Source of the DNA: Zobellia barbeyronii
Lineage (GTDB): Bacteria > Bacteroidota > Bacteroidia > Flavobacteriales > Flavobacteriaceae
DNA: 64,000 nucleotides
NCBI RefSeq assembly: GCF_018603515.1
Contig: NZ_JACATN010000002.1
Location: 620,001-684,000 of the forward strand
Direction of reading: 5' to 3'
Position 1 is the stretch's first letter. Every line of letters begins with the position of its first letter. Shown one piece after another: positions 34,130 to 43,977 of the stretch. The position numbers were made by a program, and so were the translations under genes. The notes under the pieces were generated by a model that did not search any database, was not told the origin of the DNA, and saw only the letters and a list, made by a program, of their open reading frames with translations.

Positions 34130-34491
34130 AAAAGTCGCTTTTTGTAACCTTGGGGATTATTGTAGCCCTCTTTGGAATTGTTTACGCATTTATTTATTTT
34201 GTAACCTATAGTGATGGCATAAGGACTGGCGAGCTCATTAAAATAAGCCATAAAGGAGTAATTATAAAAACTTGGGAAGGCGAAATAAGCCAGGGGATTT
34301 CTGGAGCTCAAATCTTTTCTTTTTCCGTTTTAGATAAGGATAAAGAAGTAATTGAACAATTACAGGAACACCAAGGTCAGTATGTAAAATTACACTATGT
34401 AGAGCGCTTTGCCACTTTTCTTTGGCTAGGCGATAGTAAATATTTTGTAACCAAAGTAGAGCAAGAAAATTCACCTCATTTTAAGAACTAA
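34126..34491 (+). CDS. Small single-pass membrane protein of unknown function
   Basis: This 121-residue protein has one N-terminal transmembrane segment (LFVTLGIIVALFGIVYAFIY) and a short beta-rich outer domain: TGELIKISHKGVIIKTWEGE, ISGAQIFSFSVLDKD and YVKLHYVERF. It overlaps rmuC by 4 bp and the thioesterase gene by 1 bp, so all three should be one transcript. Such genes are sometimes labelled 6-phosphogluconate dehydrogenase in flavobacteria because of nearby gnd; the sequence has no dehydrogenase motif. I do not recognise a function. Confidence 0.8.
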   Translation: MKKSLFVTLGIIVALFGIVYAFIYFVTYSDGIRTGELIKISHKGVIIKTWEGEISQGISGAQIFSFSVLDKDKEVIEQLQEHQGQYVKLHYVERFATFLWLGDSKYFVTKVEQENSPHFKN

Positions 34492-35036
34492 TGGAAAAAT
34501 TTAAAACCGCTAACGAATCTAGGGTATCAATTACAGAACTCATGCTGCCCTCCCACTCTAATTTTGGCGGAAAGGTTCATGGAGGACATATTCTTAGCCT
34601 CATGGACCAGATTGCTTTTGCATGCGCCTCAAAACATTCGCAAATGTATTGTGTAACTGCTTCTGTAAACCGAGTAGATTTTTTACATCCCGTAGAAGTA
34701 GGCGAGTTATTAACGCTTCGCGCTTCTATAAACTACACAGGAAGAACATCTATGGTAGTTGGTGTTCGTGTTGAATCTCAAGACATTAAGTCTGGTACAA
34801 AGCGCCACTGCAACTCATCATATTTTACCATGGTGGCAAAAGATGAAGATGGCAGAGGCGTACCAATACCTGGTCTACTTTTAGACAACGAACAAGGTGT
34901 TAGGCGTTTTGCCAGAAGTAAGAAACGAAAAGAAGAAGCTTTCTCCAGAGACACCGAGTTCGACTCTACTCAATTTAAATCAGAATTGCATTTAGAAAGT
35001 CTAAACGGTGAAAACGTTAAACTTGACCTTCCCTGA
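34491..35036 (+). CDS. Acyl-CoA thioesterase (hotdog fold)
   Basis: This 181-residue hotdog protein hydrolyses acyl-CoA esters. The core is LPSHSNFGGKVHGGHILSLM followed by DQIAFACASKHS, with the aspartate on the central helix used for catalysis in the YciA/BACH group, and then ASINYTGRTSMVVGVRVE. Residues after about 135 (FARSKKRKEEAFSRDTEF) form a charged tail. It shares one base with the preceding membrane gene and its 3' end overlaps the convergent pgl by 20 bp, with no terminator between. Confidence 0.92.
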   Translation: MEKFKTANESRVSITELMLPSHSNFGGKVHGGHILSLMDQIAFACASKHSQMYCVTASVNRVDFLHPVEVGELLTLRASINYTGRTSMVVGVRVESQDIKSGTKRHCNSSYFTMVAKDEDGRGVPIPGLLLDNEQGVRRFARSKKRKEEAFSRDTEFDSTQFKSELHLESLNGENVKLDLP

Positions 35037-35742
35037 TTTTAGCAGCTGCGGCCTTATCTAAAAACCAAACTAAATCACCCAATGTTGGGGCTACTAAATT
35101 AGCGGGGTAAGTATCACACGCACCATCACAATTTAGAATTTCCCCAACCTTTTCTTCCTTGCTAGCTCCTGTAACAAGAAAAGCAACGGTTTTAGAATGA
35201 TTGATAAGGTTACCCGTTATTGTAATTCTTTTTTGACCTGAGTCCGGATGAGCGGCTACCTCACAAAGGTTTACAGATTTCCATAGTTCCATTTCATATG
35301 GAAAAATAGATGCGGTATGACCATCGTCTCCCATGCCTAAAATCACCAAATCAAACTGTGGAAAACCATTTTTTCCAGGAAGCTCATCTTTTAGCACTTG
35401 GGCATAACGAACAGCTTCTTCCTCTGGATCATTCTCTCCCTTAATTCTATGGATATTCTCTTCTGGAATTTCAATTTTTGACAATAGGTGTTCTACTGTC
35501 ATTTTATAATTGCTTTCATCATCAGTAGGAAGTACACAACGTTCATCTCCCCAATAGAAATGAACTAGCTTCCAGTCTATACTCGTGCCAAATTCCTTTG
35601 CAAGAACATCAAAAACTATTTTTGGTGTACTTCCTCCAGAAAGTGCCACATGAAAGGGCTCGTCTCCTTTTGCTTTCTCAGCAAAATACTTTGAAAACTC
35701 TTGAGCAACTTCGTTCTTATCTTGATATATCTTTAATTCCAT
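35017..35742 (-). CDS. pgl: 6-phosphogluconolactonase
   Basis: This 241-residue SOL/DevB-type lactonase is step two of the oxidative pentose phosphate pathway. Family segments: FHVALSGGSTPKIVFDVLA near residue 32, HFYWGDERCVLPTDDESNYK near 85, HRIKGE, FDLVILGMGDDGHTASIFP near 150 and KRITITGNLINHSK. It lies 55 bp downstream of zwf on the same strand, so they are probably one operon. The 3' end runs into the convergent thioesterase gene. Confidence 0.95.
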   Translation of the reverse strand: MELKIYQDKNEVAQEFSKYFAEKAKGDEPFHVALSGGSTPKIVFDVLAKEFGTSIDWKLVHFYWGDERCVLPTDDESNYKMTVEHLLSKIEIPEENIHRIKGENDPEEEAVRYAQVLKDELPGKNGFPQFDLVILGMGDDGHTASIFPYEMELWKSVNLCEVAAHPDSGQKRITITGNLINHSKTVAFLVTGASKEEKVGEILNCDGACDTYPANLVAPTLGDLVWFLDKAAAAKIREGQV

Positions 35743-35797
35743 AGTCTATTTTAAATTGTATAAAAGGCTGCTCTAGGAACATCACCCAAAGCAATAA

Positions 35798-37330
35798 TTA
35801 ACAAATGACACAAAAACCAGGGTCGTCCGTTAAGTTTGGTCCAGGATTTCTCCACTCACCAATACCTTCTATTAATTCATGAGAATTTTCAGGACCCCAT
35901 ACACCTGCGGCGTACCCGTACATTCTAACATCCTTACCACTAGACCAATACTTTAATATAGGATCTACAAATTCCCAAGCAGCTTCAACTTCATCTGCTC
36001 TAGCATATAACGTAGCATCACCTTGCATAGCATCTAACAATAAACGTTCGTATGCATCCATAACATGAGTCTCTGCTAAACTAGAATAGTAAAAATCTAA
36101 ATTAGCTCGCTCCACTTTAAATCCTTGACCAGGTACTTTTACTCCAAATTTCAATAATATACCTTCATCTGGCTGAATACGGATAACCAACTTGTTATCC
36201 TTACTATCCAATCCTGATTCCTGAAAAATCTGGTGATGTGGTGTTTTAAAGTGTATAACTACTTCTGTAGCCTTTGTTGGCATTCTCTTGGCAGTACGCA
36301 CGTAGAACGGTGTATCTTTCCACCGCCAGTTATCAACAAAAAACTTAATGGCAGCAAACGTTTCTGTAGTAGAATCTTTATTTACTCCCTCTTCTTCGCG
36401 ATACCCTTTTACTTCCTGACCATCAATTACAGATTTGGTGTACTGAGCTCTAATGGTGTTATCGAAAAGCTCTTTATCGGTTTTCATTACCCTAAGGGAT
36501 TTAAGCGCCTTTACTTTTTCGTTTCGGATATCTTCTGGAGCATCACTAATAGGTGGCTCCATAACAATTAATGAAACTATCTGTAGCAAATGGTTTTGGA
36601 ACATATCTCTTAGAGCTCCGGATGTATCATAATAACCACCTCTTTTCTCAACACCAACACTTTCTGCATTGGTAATTTCTACATGGTGAATATAATTACG
36701 ATTCCATAGGGGCTCAAAAATACTATTGGCAAAACGTGTGATCAGAAGATTCTGCACCGTTTCTTTACCCAAATAATGATCTATTCTATAGATTTGATCT
36801 TCTTTAAAAAACTTCTGAAGACCAGTATTCAGCTGTTTAGCCGTATCTAGACTATAACCAAAAGGTTTTTCAACAATTAATCTTTTCCACCCGTTGTTTT
36901 GGGTATTCATACCGGCTTCCGCCAAGTTATGAGCTATTGTCTCGTACAATGTAGGAGGCGTGGAAAGGTAATATATAATGTTACCAGAAGTCTGGTATTT
37001 ATTCTTTAGGTCCTCTACTCTTTTACGCAGACGGCTATAATCCGTATCGTAACTTCCACCTAAATCTTCATAAAAGAATTTATTTGCAAAGTTTTTTATA
37101 CCCTCATCCGATAGGCCTTCTAGCTTACCTTTTAAGTATGTACTCTCTGACACCACTTTTTTTCTAAAAGCACTATCTGTCATATCACTTCTACTTGCCC
37201 CTAGAACTATAAAATTATCAGGAAGTTGATCTGCCTGATGAAGATTAAAAAGTGCGGGTACAAGTTTTCTTGCAGTTAGGTCGCCAGATGCGCCAAATAT
37301 CACAAGAATCTGATTTTCTGTTTTATTCAT
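35798..37330 (-). CDS. zwf: Glucose-6-phosphate 1-dehydrogenase
   Basis: This 510-residue enzyme oxidises glucose 6-phosphate with NADP, the entry to the pentose phosphate pathway. The coenzyme motif is IFGASGDLTARKLVPALF at residues 11-28, the active-site segment is RIDHYLGKETVQN near residue 185, and EKPFGYSLDTAK comes before it. The C-terminal half has FFVDNWRWKDTPFYVRTAKR. It precedes pgl and is divergent from gnd, so the complete oxidative branch is coded here. No clear promoter was seen in the 172-bp divergent gap. Confidence 0.97.
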   Translation of the reverse strand: MNKTENQILVIFGASGDLTARKLVPALFNLHQADQLPDNFIVLGASRSDMTDSAFRKKVVSESTYLKGKLEGLSDEGIKNFANKFFYEDLGGSYDTDYSRLRKRVEDLKNKYQTSGNIIYYLSTPPTLYETIAHNLAEAGMNTQNNGWKRLIVEKPFGYSLDTAKQLNTGLQKFFKEDQIYRIDHYLGKETVQNLLITRFANSIFEPLWNRNYIHHVEITNAESVGVEKRGGYYDTSGALRDMFQNHLLQIVSLIVMEPPISDAPEDIRNEKVKALKSLRVMKTDKELFDNTIRAQYTKSVIDGQEVKGYREEEGVNKDSTTETFAAIKFFVDNWRWKDTPFYVRTAKRMPTKATEVVIHFKTPHHQIFQESGLDSKDNKLVIRIQPDEGILLKFGVKVPGQGFKVERANLDFYYSSLAETHVMDAYERLLLDAMQGDATLYARADEVEAAWEFVDPILKYWSSGKDVRMYGYAAGVWGPENSHELIEGIGEWRNPGPNLTDDPGFCVIC

Positions 37331-37502
37331 AATGAGATGGTATCCATATACTATTTGAAAGGTTAAAAGTATCGAAAAGATGCAGTAATACCAACGAGTT
37401 TACCCTAAGATAATCTTACATTTCAATAATTTCGTTTAATTTTGATTGTATCGACCAATAATATCACTTTTATGGTCGTCCATGTAATTTTAAAATTAGA
37501 AG

Positions 37503-38915
37503 ATGGAAGAAAAATATGATTTTGGATTAGTTGGCCTTGGAGTTATGGGGCGTAACTTTATATTAAATGTAGCCGATAATGGTTTTTCTGCCTACGGATA
37601 TGATTTAGACCCTGAAAAAGTAGCCGCTTTAAAAGAAGAAGGTGGTCACGAAGCCAAGGTAAATGCCGCTACAAATATTAAAACATTTGTTCAGGCGCTA
37701 AAACAACCTAGAAAAATTATGCTTTTGGTTCCCGCAGGTAAGATTGTGGATGCCGTAATTGAAAGCCTATTACCGCATATTGATCGAGGAGACATTATTA
37801 TAGATGGTGGTAATTCATTCTTTACGGATACTGACCGTCGTGAAGCTTATCTACATGACAAGGCTATCAACTTCTTTGGAGCAGGTGTTTCCGGTGGTGC
37901 TAAAGGTGCTCGCTTAGGACCAAGTATCATGCCTGGAGGTTCAAAATCTGCTTACCAACACATCAAACCTATTTTTGAAGCGGTTTCGGCAAAATATAAA
38001 GGGGAACCTTGTGTAGCTTACTTAGGTCCAAAATCATCTGGTAACTATGTAAAAATGGTTCACAATGGTATTGAGTACGGATTAATGCAACTTACTTCTG
38101 AAGTTTATGATTTGCTTAAAAAAGCTGGTGATTTTTCTAATGAAGAAATGCACGATACCTTTTCTAAATGGAACGCAGGTCGTTTACAGTCTTTTTTAGT
38201 TGAAATTACTTCTAAAATTCTTGAGCAAAAAGATGAACTTGGTTTAGACAAAGGGCATTTAGTAGATCAAATTTTAGACAAAGCAAAACAAAAAGGTACT
38301 GGAAAATGGACTAGCCAAAACGCAATGGATTTAGGTATTCCTGTTCCTTCTATTGATATTGCCGTTAGCATGCGTGAGATATCAGGTCTTAAAGACGAAA
38401 GAATAGAAGCCGATAAGTTATACGACCGTCCAGAAATTGAGAAATTAGATAAAAAAGAATTGGAAAAAATGGCCGAAGAAGCACTTTACTTCTCTTTCAT
38501 TATCACCTATGCTCAAGGACTTCATCAATTGGCGGACGCATCCAAAGAATACAACTACAACCTAGATATTACAACAATTGCAAAAATCTGGCGTGCAGGC
38601 TGTATTATTAGAGCTGGCTTATTAGCTGATATTTCTGAGGCTTTTGAAGCTGATAAAGATTTACCAAACCTTTTACTTTCTAGTCATTTTATTGATAAAG
38701 TGAAGAGTACGGTAGGTTCTACTAGAAAGCTAGTGGCACATGCAGCTGCAAATGGTATTCCTTTACCTGGAATTTCAAACTCTCTTACTTATTTTGATGC
38801 ATATACCTCTAGCAGATTGCCATTGAACTTAATTCAAGCACAAAGAGATTTCTTTGGTTCGCACACTTACGAGAGATTGGATAAAGAAGGTATTTTTCAT
38901 ACAGAATGGGAATAG
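37503..38915 (+). CDS. gnd: 6-phosphogluconate dehydrogenase, NADP-dependent, decarboxylating
   Basis: This 470-residue enzyme makes ribulose 5-phosphate, CO2 and NADPH. The coenzyme fold GLVGLGVMGRNFILNVADNG is at residues 9-28; LLVPAGKIVD, GDIIIDGGNSFFTDT, then GAGVSGGAKGARLGPSIMPG and MVHNGIEYGLMQL follow, the last with catalytic Lys-His-Asn. The C-terminus ends RDFFGSHTYERLD. It is divergent from zwf-pgl. Length and motifs are those of the long Gnd form. Confidence 0.97.
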   Translation: MEEKYDFGLVGLGVMGRNFILNVADNGFSAYGYDLDPEKVAALKEEGGHEAKVNAATNIKTFVQALKQPRKIMLLVPAGKIVDAVIESLLPHIDRGDIIIDGGNSFFTDTDRREAYLHDKAINFFGAGVSGGAKGARLGPSIMPGGSKSAYQHIKPIFEAVSAKYKGEPCVAYLGPKSSGNYVKMVHNGIEYGLMQLTSEVYDLLKKAGDFSNEEMHDTFSKWNAGRLQSFLVEITSKILEQKDELGLDKGHLVDQILDKAKQKGTGKWTSQNAMDLGIPVPSIDIAVSMREISGLKDERIEADKLYDRPEIEKLDKKELEKMAEEALYFSFIITYAQGLHQLADASKEYNYNLDITTIAKIWRAGCIIRAGLLADISEAFEADKDLPNLLLSSHFIDKVKSTVGSTRKLVAHAAANGIPLPGISNSLTYFDAYTSSRLPLNLIQAQRDFFGSHTYERLDKEGIFHTEWE

Positions 38916-38966
38916 ACAAATAGTTTGGAAGTATCAAAATTTAATGAGGACAGAACGTTAAAGGCA

Positions 38967-39524
38967 ATGAACAAATACAGCAATAGAAGCTTTTTTATTG
39001 AAAAACCTATTTGGGCAATAGCCAGCGCTCTTGTACTTATTATTCTAGTTACTTCATGCAAGCGACCAACCGAGGAAAAGCCGGTAAAGGTTCTTGACGA
39101 ACATACTTTAAATAGAAGGGTTGACCGTTCTACGGTTGACCCTCTTACCAAACAGGTATACGTACCCATATACTCTGATATTTATAACCAAACCAGGGAT
39201 TCTAGAACATTATTGACTGCAACTTTAAGTATAAGAAATACGAGCTTAAAAGACAGTCTCTTTATTACGACCATAGATTATTACAATACAGGTGGTGATT
39301 TGGTGAGAAGTTATTTAGACCAAGCAATCTACCTTCGGCCTATGGAATCTATAGATTACGTTATTGAGCAGCAAGATACTTCTGGTGGTAGTGGAGCTAA
39401 TTTTATAATTGATTGGTACTCTAAACGCCCTATTAACCCTTTGTTCCAAGCTGTAATGGTTGGCGGGCTAGGTGCTCAAGCCTTTTCTTTTACTACTGAA
39501 GGAATTGACGTAGAAGCACCATAA
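38967..39524 (+). CDS. DUF3124 lipoprotein
   Basis: From the ATG at 38967 the protein is about 185 residues; a longer frame opens at a TTG at 38925 but the later ATG puts the signal (AIASALVLIILVTSC) nearer the N-terminus. The domain reads QVYVPIYSDIYNQTRDSRTL, ATLSIRNTSLKDSLFIT, YYNTGGDLVRSYLDQAI and ANFIIDWYSKRPINPLFQAV, which is DUF3124. The function is not known. It lies shortly after gnd on the same strand, with no terminator between, so it may be read through from gnd. Confidence 0.85.
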   Translation: MNKYSNRSFFIEKPIWAIASALVLIILVTSCKRPTEEKPVKVLDEHTLNRRVDRSTVDPLTKQVYVPIYSDIYNQTRDSRTLLTATLSIRNTSLKDSLFITTIDYYNTGGDLVRSYLDQAIYLRPMESIDYVIEQQDTSGGSGANFIIDWYSKRPINPLFQAVMVGGLGAQAFSFTTEGIDVEAP

Positions 39525-39582
39525 TCTTATTAAAACGTAACTAGAGCATAGTTATAGAGGTGCCATTTATCAATGAATTGCC

Positions 39583-39606
39583 TACTTCGCAGTCTATTGC
39601 GAAGTA
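39583..39606. repeat. Isolated inverted repeat before the hybrid kinase gene
   Basis: TACTTCGCA-GTCTAT-TGCGAAGTA forms a perfect 9-bp stem with a 6-base loop between the DUF3124 stop and the kinase ATG. No T-run follows, so it is either a weak terminator or a protein/RNA recognition site. Confidence 0.5.
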
Positions 39607-39669
39607 AATTCCTATATTAGCTAGCCAAAAAGGTCATACCCACAATTTTATACTGGCCCAAATATTCTT

Positions 39670-41898
39670 ATGAGTATATTAAGAGCACTTGTATTCGTAT
39701 TTTTTCTTTCCCATTTAACCAATGTACAGGCTCAGAATACTACAGAATGGCAAAGAGACACCTTGGAGTCGTATGTCAACAAATCCAATGAAGCTTACGA
39801 ACAATACAATTACAAAGACGCTATAAAATATGCCTCTACACTTATAGAAAAAGGGCATGAATACAACTACGATTACTACGAGTTTTTAGGATACGATATT
39901 TTAGGTGGAATTTATTCTGAAACCGAGGATACTATAAAAGGAAGGATTTATTCTGAAAAAGCTCTAGAACTAGCAAGAACCACTCAAGCAGATAGCCTAG
40001 TGGCATGGGGAGCACTTAACTTAGGTATTCTTTACTCCGATAATAAGCAGACATATCCAAAAGCAATTAAGTTCTTTAAAGAAAGTATAAGTCTAAATGA
40101 AAAGAACAAAGACTATGACGAGGTTTATTTAACCTATGTTAACCTTATCTGGACATACTTAGATAACAACCAAATAGATAAGGCATATACCTTTCTTCAA
40201 AAAGCAGAAGCACTTTCTACTAAAAATGTAGACTCTCTTGACAAATTATATATAGACCTTTTGTATGGCAAGTATTACTTAGCAAAGAAAAAATATGATT
40301 CCGCTGCTCAAAAGCTTGAAAACATTGCACTTACTGCCGATAAAAATGAAAATACAGATTTAGCTATTGAAGCCTATGAAGATTTATCTAAGCTATACAG
40401 TGAAACTGATGATTATAGAAAAGCATTTGCCAATCTAGACAAATACAATCAATTCAAGCAAAAGGCGTATACCTTAAAGAAGTTAGAGGAAACGGAAAAG
40501 GCTAGGGCAAAATTCGATTTAGAGCAGACACAAAAAGACTTACAATCCGCTTTAAAAGAACACGCCTATTCCGAAGAGCTTATTTCTAAGTCAAAGTCGC
40601 TTACCACTCTTCTTGTTGTTGCTATTGTTATTCTTGTTCTAGCCCTATTTGGCATCATTGTTTTTTATAAGACAAGAAAGATTTACATTAATAATCTTAA
40701 AGCAAAAAATAAGCAACTTAGTATAGCCAATGAAAAAGCAGAGAAGCTTTCTAAGGTAAAAACTAAGTTTCTTTCTACCGTAAGTCATGAACTACGAACT
40801 CCATTGTACGGGGTTATTGGTATCTCTACGTTACTAAAAGAAGATGAAAATTTAAAGGCCTATGCAGATGACCTTAGTTCTTTAAAATTTTCGGCAGATT
40901 ATTTACTTGCCCTCATTAATGATGTGTTGCTACTAAGTAAGATGGATGCAGAGGCCATTACCTTATCCAAAATTCCTTATGAACTAGATGTACTCATCCA
41001 AAACATTGTTCGTTCTTTTGAATTTTCGCTACATGAAAACAGTAATAAGCTGCACTTACATATAGATAAAAACATACCTAATAATCTTGTTGGCGACCCT
41101 ATACGGTTTTCTCAAATACTTATAAATCTGATGGGTAATGCCATTAAATTTACCGAGAACGGAAACATTTGGCTAAAGCTTATTTTAGTAGAACCCGCTG
41201 ATAGCACCACCTGCAAAATAAAATTTATCGTAAAGGATGATGGCGTTGGTATTCCTCTGCATATGCAAAAGGAAATTTTTAACGAGTTTACCCAGATTGA
41301 AAACAAAAACCACAATTATACAGGTACAGGACTAGGACTCACTATTGTAAAAAAGATTTTGGCACTTTATGAAAGTGAAATTAAACTAACCAGCGAACCC
41401 AATAAAGGGGCTAAATTCTGCTTTCAACTAACGCTTAAAAAACAAACCGAACAAAACACAGAAATACCAGTTATAAATGGTATTCACAATACCTCTGATG
41501 AGCCTAAAAACGGAAATTTAGCTCACGTACTTATTGTAGATGACAATAGAATAAATCAAAAAGTAACTCAAAAGACTTTAGAAAGACGAAACATTAAATC
41601 TAGTTTGGCAGATGATGGAGCTCAAGCCGTAGCTATGAGTAAAGCCAATAATTATGATTTAATATTGATGGATATTAACATGCCGAATATAAACGGAATG
41701 GAAGCCTCAATAATGATTCGTAAGTTTGATAAAAATATTCCTATAATAGCTTTGACCGCCGTTGAATTAGATGAAGGAAGAGAAGAAATACTCAATTCGG
41801 GCATCAACGATATCATACATAAGCCTTACAATATTCCTGAGTTCTTGAATACCATTTTCAAATACCTTCCCAAGGAAGAAATGGATTTATCACACTAA
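39670..41898 (+). CDS. TPR-containing hybrid histidine kinase
   Basis: This 742-residue membrane sensor has a signal peptide, a periplasmic TPR region (about residues 40-300, with repeats such as YNYKDAIKYASTLIEKG and YPKAIKFFKESISLNEKN), one transmembrane helix (about 312-338), a HisKA domain with phospho-acceptor His373 in STVSHELRTP, an HATPase domain (NLMGNAIKF, DDGVGIPLH, GTGLGLTIV) and a C-terminal receiver (about 618-735) with Asp668 in LILMDINMPNINGM. Phosphate should pass from His373 to Asp668. No output domain is attached and no partner regulator lies beside it. The signal sensed is unknown. Confidence 0.93.
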   Translation: MSILRALVFVFFLSHLTNVQAQNTTEWQRDTLESYVNKSNEAYEQYNYKDAIKYASTLIEKGHEYNYDYYEFLGYDILGGIYSETEDTIKGRIYSEKALELARTTQADSLVAWGALNLGILYSDNKQTYPKAIKFFKESISLNEKNKDYDEVYLTYVNLIWTYLDNNQIDKAYTFLQKAEALSTKNVDSLDKLYIDLLYGKYYLAKKKYDSAAQKLENIALTADKNENTDLAIEAYEDLSKLYSETDDYRKAFANLDKYNQFKQKAYTLKKLEETEKARAKFDLEQTQKDLQSALKEHAYSEELISKSKSLTTLLVVAIVILVLALFGIIVFYKTRKIYINNLKAKNKQLSIANEKAEKLSKVKTKFLSTVSHELRTPLYGVIGISTLLKEDENLKAYADDLSSLKFSADYLLALINDVLLLSKMDAEAITLSKIPYELDVLIQNIVRSFEFSLHENSNKLHLHIDKNIPNNLVGDPIRFSQILINLMGNAIKFTENGNIWLKLILVEPADSTTCKIKFIVKDDGVGIPLHMQKEIFNEFTQIENKNHNYTGTGLGLTIVKKILALYESEIKLTSEPNKGAKFCFQLTLKKQTEQNTEIPVINGIHNTSDEPKNGNLAHVLIVDDNRINQKVTQKTLERRNIKSSLADDGAQAVAMSKANNYDLILMDINMPNINGMEASIMIRKFDKNIPIIALTAVELDEGREEILNSGINDIIHKPYNIPEFLNTIFKYLPKEEMDLSH

Positions 41899-41913
41899 AA
41901 AATCTATTTTAAA

Positions 41914-42264
41914 ATGGCCAAAACTGAATACCGTATCTACGTCATAGAGCTTTCCAAAAAAGTATTCACAGAAAACAGGCGTTTTCGCGAAGCAAATCCT
42001 CAGTTTAACGGTGTTTTAGAATGTGTGTATGTTGGCATGACCAGCAAAACCCCAAAAGAACGTTTTGAACAGCATAAAACAGGGTACAGAAACAAAAAGG
42101 GACACAACCTATCTTCTAACATTGTAAAAAAATACGGGTCTTATTTACGCCCCAGTCTTTACAATCATATTAAACCATTGACCACTAGAGCTGCAGCCTT
42201 AAAAATGGAAGAAATCTTAGCTCTGGAACTTCGCCGAAAACGGTACGCTGTCTGGTTTAACTAA
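41914..42264 (+). CDS. Small GIY-YIG-like protein
   Basis: This 116-residue protein carries a likely GIY-YIG nuclease core: YRIYVIEL in place of GIY, then VYVGMTSKTPKERFEQHKTG (YIG equivalent plus the Arg and His), and EEILALELRRKRYAVWF with the metal-binding Glu. It has no other domain and is close in size to the UPF0213 group, though longer between the two strands. It starts 15 bp after the hybrid kinase, so it may be co-transcribed. Activity on DNA is not established; the GIY-YIG reading is inferred from the motif order. Confidence 0.7.
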   Translation: MAKTEYRIYVIELSKKVFTENRRFREANPQFNGVLECVYVGMTSKTPKERFEQHKTGYRNKKGHNLSSNIVKKYGSYLRPSLYNHIKPLTTRAAALKMEEILALELRRKRYAVWFN

Positions 42265-42351
42265 GTACCTCCTTCCCTTTTCCATTACATATCAAAAATT
42301 AGTAACTTTAGAGAAGTATGTCTCAACGATTAAATACTTCAACTACAGCTT

Positions 42352-43977
42352 ATGGAAGGATTGATAATGGATTACCCTCTCACCACAACGACAATTCTTG
42401 AATACGGAAATAGTGCATTCAAGCATAAAAAAATAATTAGTCACCTACCCAACGGTTCCAGGCATGAATATACATTTGGCGACCTTCACAAAAGATGCAA
42501 GCAGCTAGCAAATGTACTTACCCATAAACTAGGGGTCACTAAAGGTGATATGATCGGCACTTTTGCTTGGAACCATTACCAACATGTAGAACTTTATTAT
42601 GGAATACCAAGTGTTGGGGCAATTTGTCATACCATAAATATCAGGCTCTCATCTCATCAAACTGAATTCATCATAAATCATTCTGAGGACAAAGTAATTT
42701 TTGTAGATGCCTCACTTGTTCCTTTATTAGAAAAAATTGCGGGTCAGCTAGAAACTGTGGAGCACTACGTTATTATGAATGCCCCGGAAAAATTCAGCAC
42801 TACGCTTTTGAACGTGCTTCATTATGAAGACTTGTTAGAAGGTGAATCAGAAGAGTTTGAATGGCCAACCTTAAGTGAGAATGACGCTTGCGGTATGTGT
42901 TATACTAGTGGCACAACTGGTTTACCAAAGGGTGTACTTTATACGCACAGATCCACATACTTGCATGCACTGACTATTTCTACCCCAAATGCAGCCAATT
43001 ATGATAATTCGGACATTGTGTTGCTCATAGTTCCACAGTTTCATGTTATGGCTTGGGGATATCCTTATTTATGTCTTATAACCGGTTCCGATATGGTATT
43101 ACCATCTTCTAATCTACAGCCAGAAGCTATTATCTCCATTTTGCAAGAAGAAAAAATCACAAAAGCCAATGGTGTGCCCACTATTTGGATGGGAGTTTAC
43201 GAAGCAATGAAAAAGAATCCGCCAAGACCAAAATTAGCATTACAAGAGTATCTAGTTGGAGGCTCTGCACTCACCGCGAGTCTCATTAAAGGCATGGACG
43301 ACGATTTCGGTATTAAGGGCGTACAAGCATGGGGAATGACAGAGACTTCCCCTTTGGGTACCGTAAGCCGCTTGCAGCCCCATCATGAAAAACTAAGTAC
43401 AGAAGAAAAAATAAAAATACGTGCCAAACAAGGTATTGAATTTCCTGGCATTGAAATGCGCGTTGTTGACAATAACGGCAAGGTAGCGGAGCGTGACGGA
43501 AAAACCATGGGTGAACTACAGGTTAAAGGAGCTTGGGTTATTAAGTCCTATTTTAAAACAAATAATAGGGATAATTTTACGGATGACGGGTGGTTTAGAA
43601 CAGGTGATGTAAGCACGGTGGATAGCGATGGCTATATGCATATTACAGACCGAACAAAAGATTTAATCAAAAGTGGAGGCGAATGGATATCTAGCGTTGC
43701 CTTAGAATCTGCATTGATGTCTCACCCAAAGGTTAAAGAAGCAGCCGTAATAGCCATACCAGACGAAAAATGGGCCGAAAGACCATTAGCGGTAATTGTT
43801 CTGACGGATGAAGATGAAGTGGTCTTAGATGCCAATTTTAAAGAATTTTTATCTCGAGATTTTGCAAATTACCAAATACCTGATAACTATGTTTTTGTTA
43901 ATCAAGTTCCCCGTACCAGCGTAGGTAAATTTGATAAAAAAGAAATTAGAAGACTTTATGCACAAGGCGAGTTATAA
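42352..43977 (+). CDS. Fatty-acid/acyl-CoA ligase (AMP-forming)
   Basis: This 541-residue ANL-family enzyme activates a carboxylic acid with ATP and CoA. The AMP-binding signature is CYTSGTTGLPKGVLYTHRS near residue 183; WGMTETSPLG, GWFRTGD, DRTKDLIKSGGEWIS and the C-terminal lysine in RTSVGKFDKKEIR follow. The segment MAWGYPYLCLITGSD resembles medium- and long-chain ligases and the LCFA-CoA ligase group used in alkane or aromatic-chain catabolism. The ATG six codons in (42367) is another start. No beta-oxidation genes flank it. Confidence 0.92.
   Translation: MEGLIMDYPLTTTTILEYGNSAFKHKKIISHLPNGSRHEYTFGDLHKRCKQLANVLTHKLGVTKGDMIGTFAWNHYQHVELYYGIPSVGAICHTINIRLSSHQTEFIINHSEDKVIFVDASLVPLLEKIAGQLETVEHYVIMNAPEKFSTTLLNVLHYEDLLEGESEEFEWPTLSENDACGMCYTSGTTGLPKGVLYTHRSTYLHALTISTPNAANYDNSDIVLLIVPQFHVMAWGYPYLCLITGSDMVLPSSNLQPEAIISILQEEKITKANGVPTIWMGVYEAMKKNPPRPKLALQEYLVGGSALTASLIKGMDDDFGIKGVQAWGMTETSPLGTVSRLQPHHEKLSTEEKIKIRAKQGIEFPGIEMRVVDNNGKVAERDGKTMGELQVKGAWVIKSYFKTNNRDNFTDDGWFRTGDVSTVDSDGYMHITDRTKDLIKSGGEWISSVALESALMSHPKVKEAAVIAIPDEKWAERPLAVIVLTDEDEVVLDANFKEFLSRDFANYQIPDNYVFVNQVPRTSVGKFDKKEIRRLYAQGEL

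Noticed and set aside
39583-39606. Inverted repeat as an intrinsic terminator of the DUF3124 gene.
   Set aside because: No T-run follows on either strand, so it is listed only as an inverted repeat.
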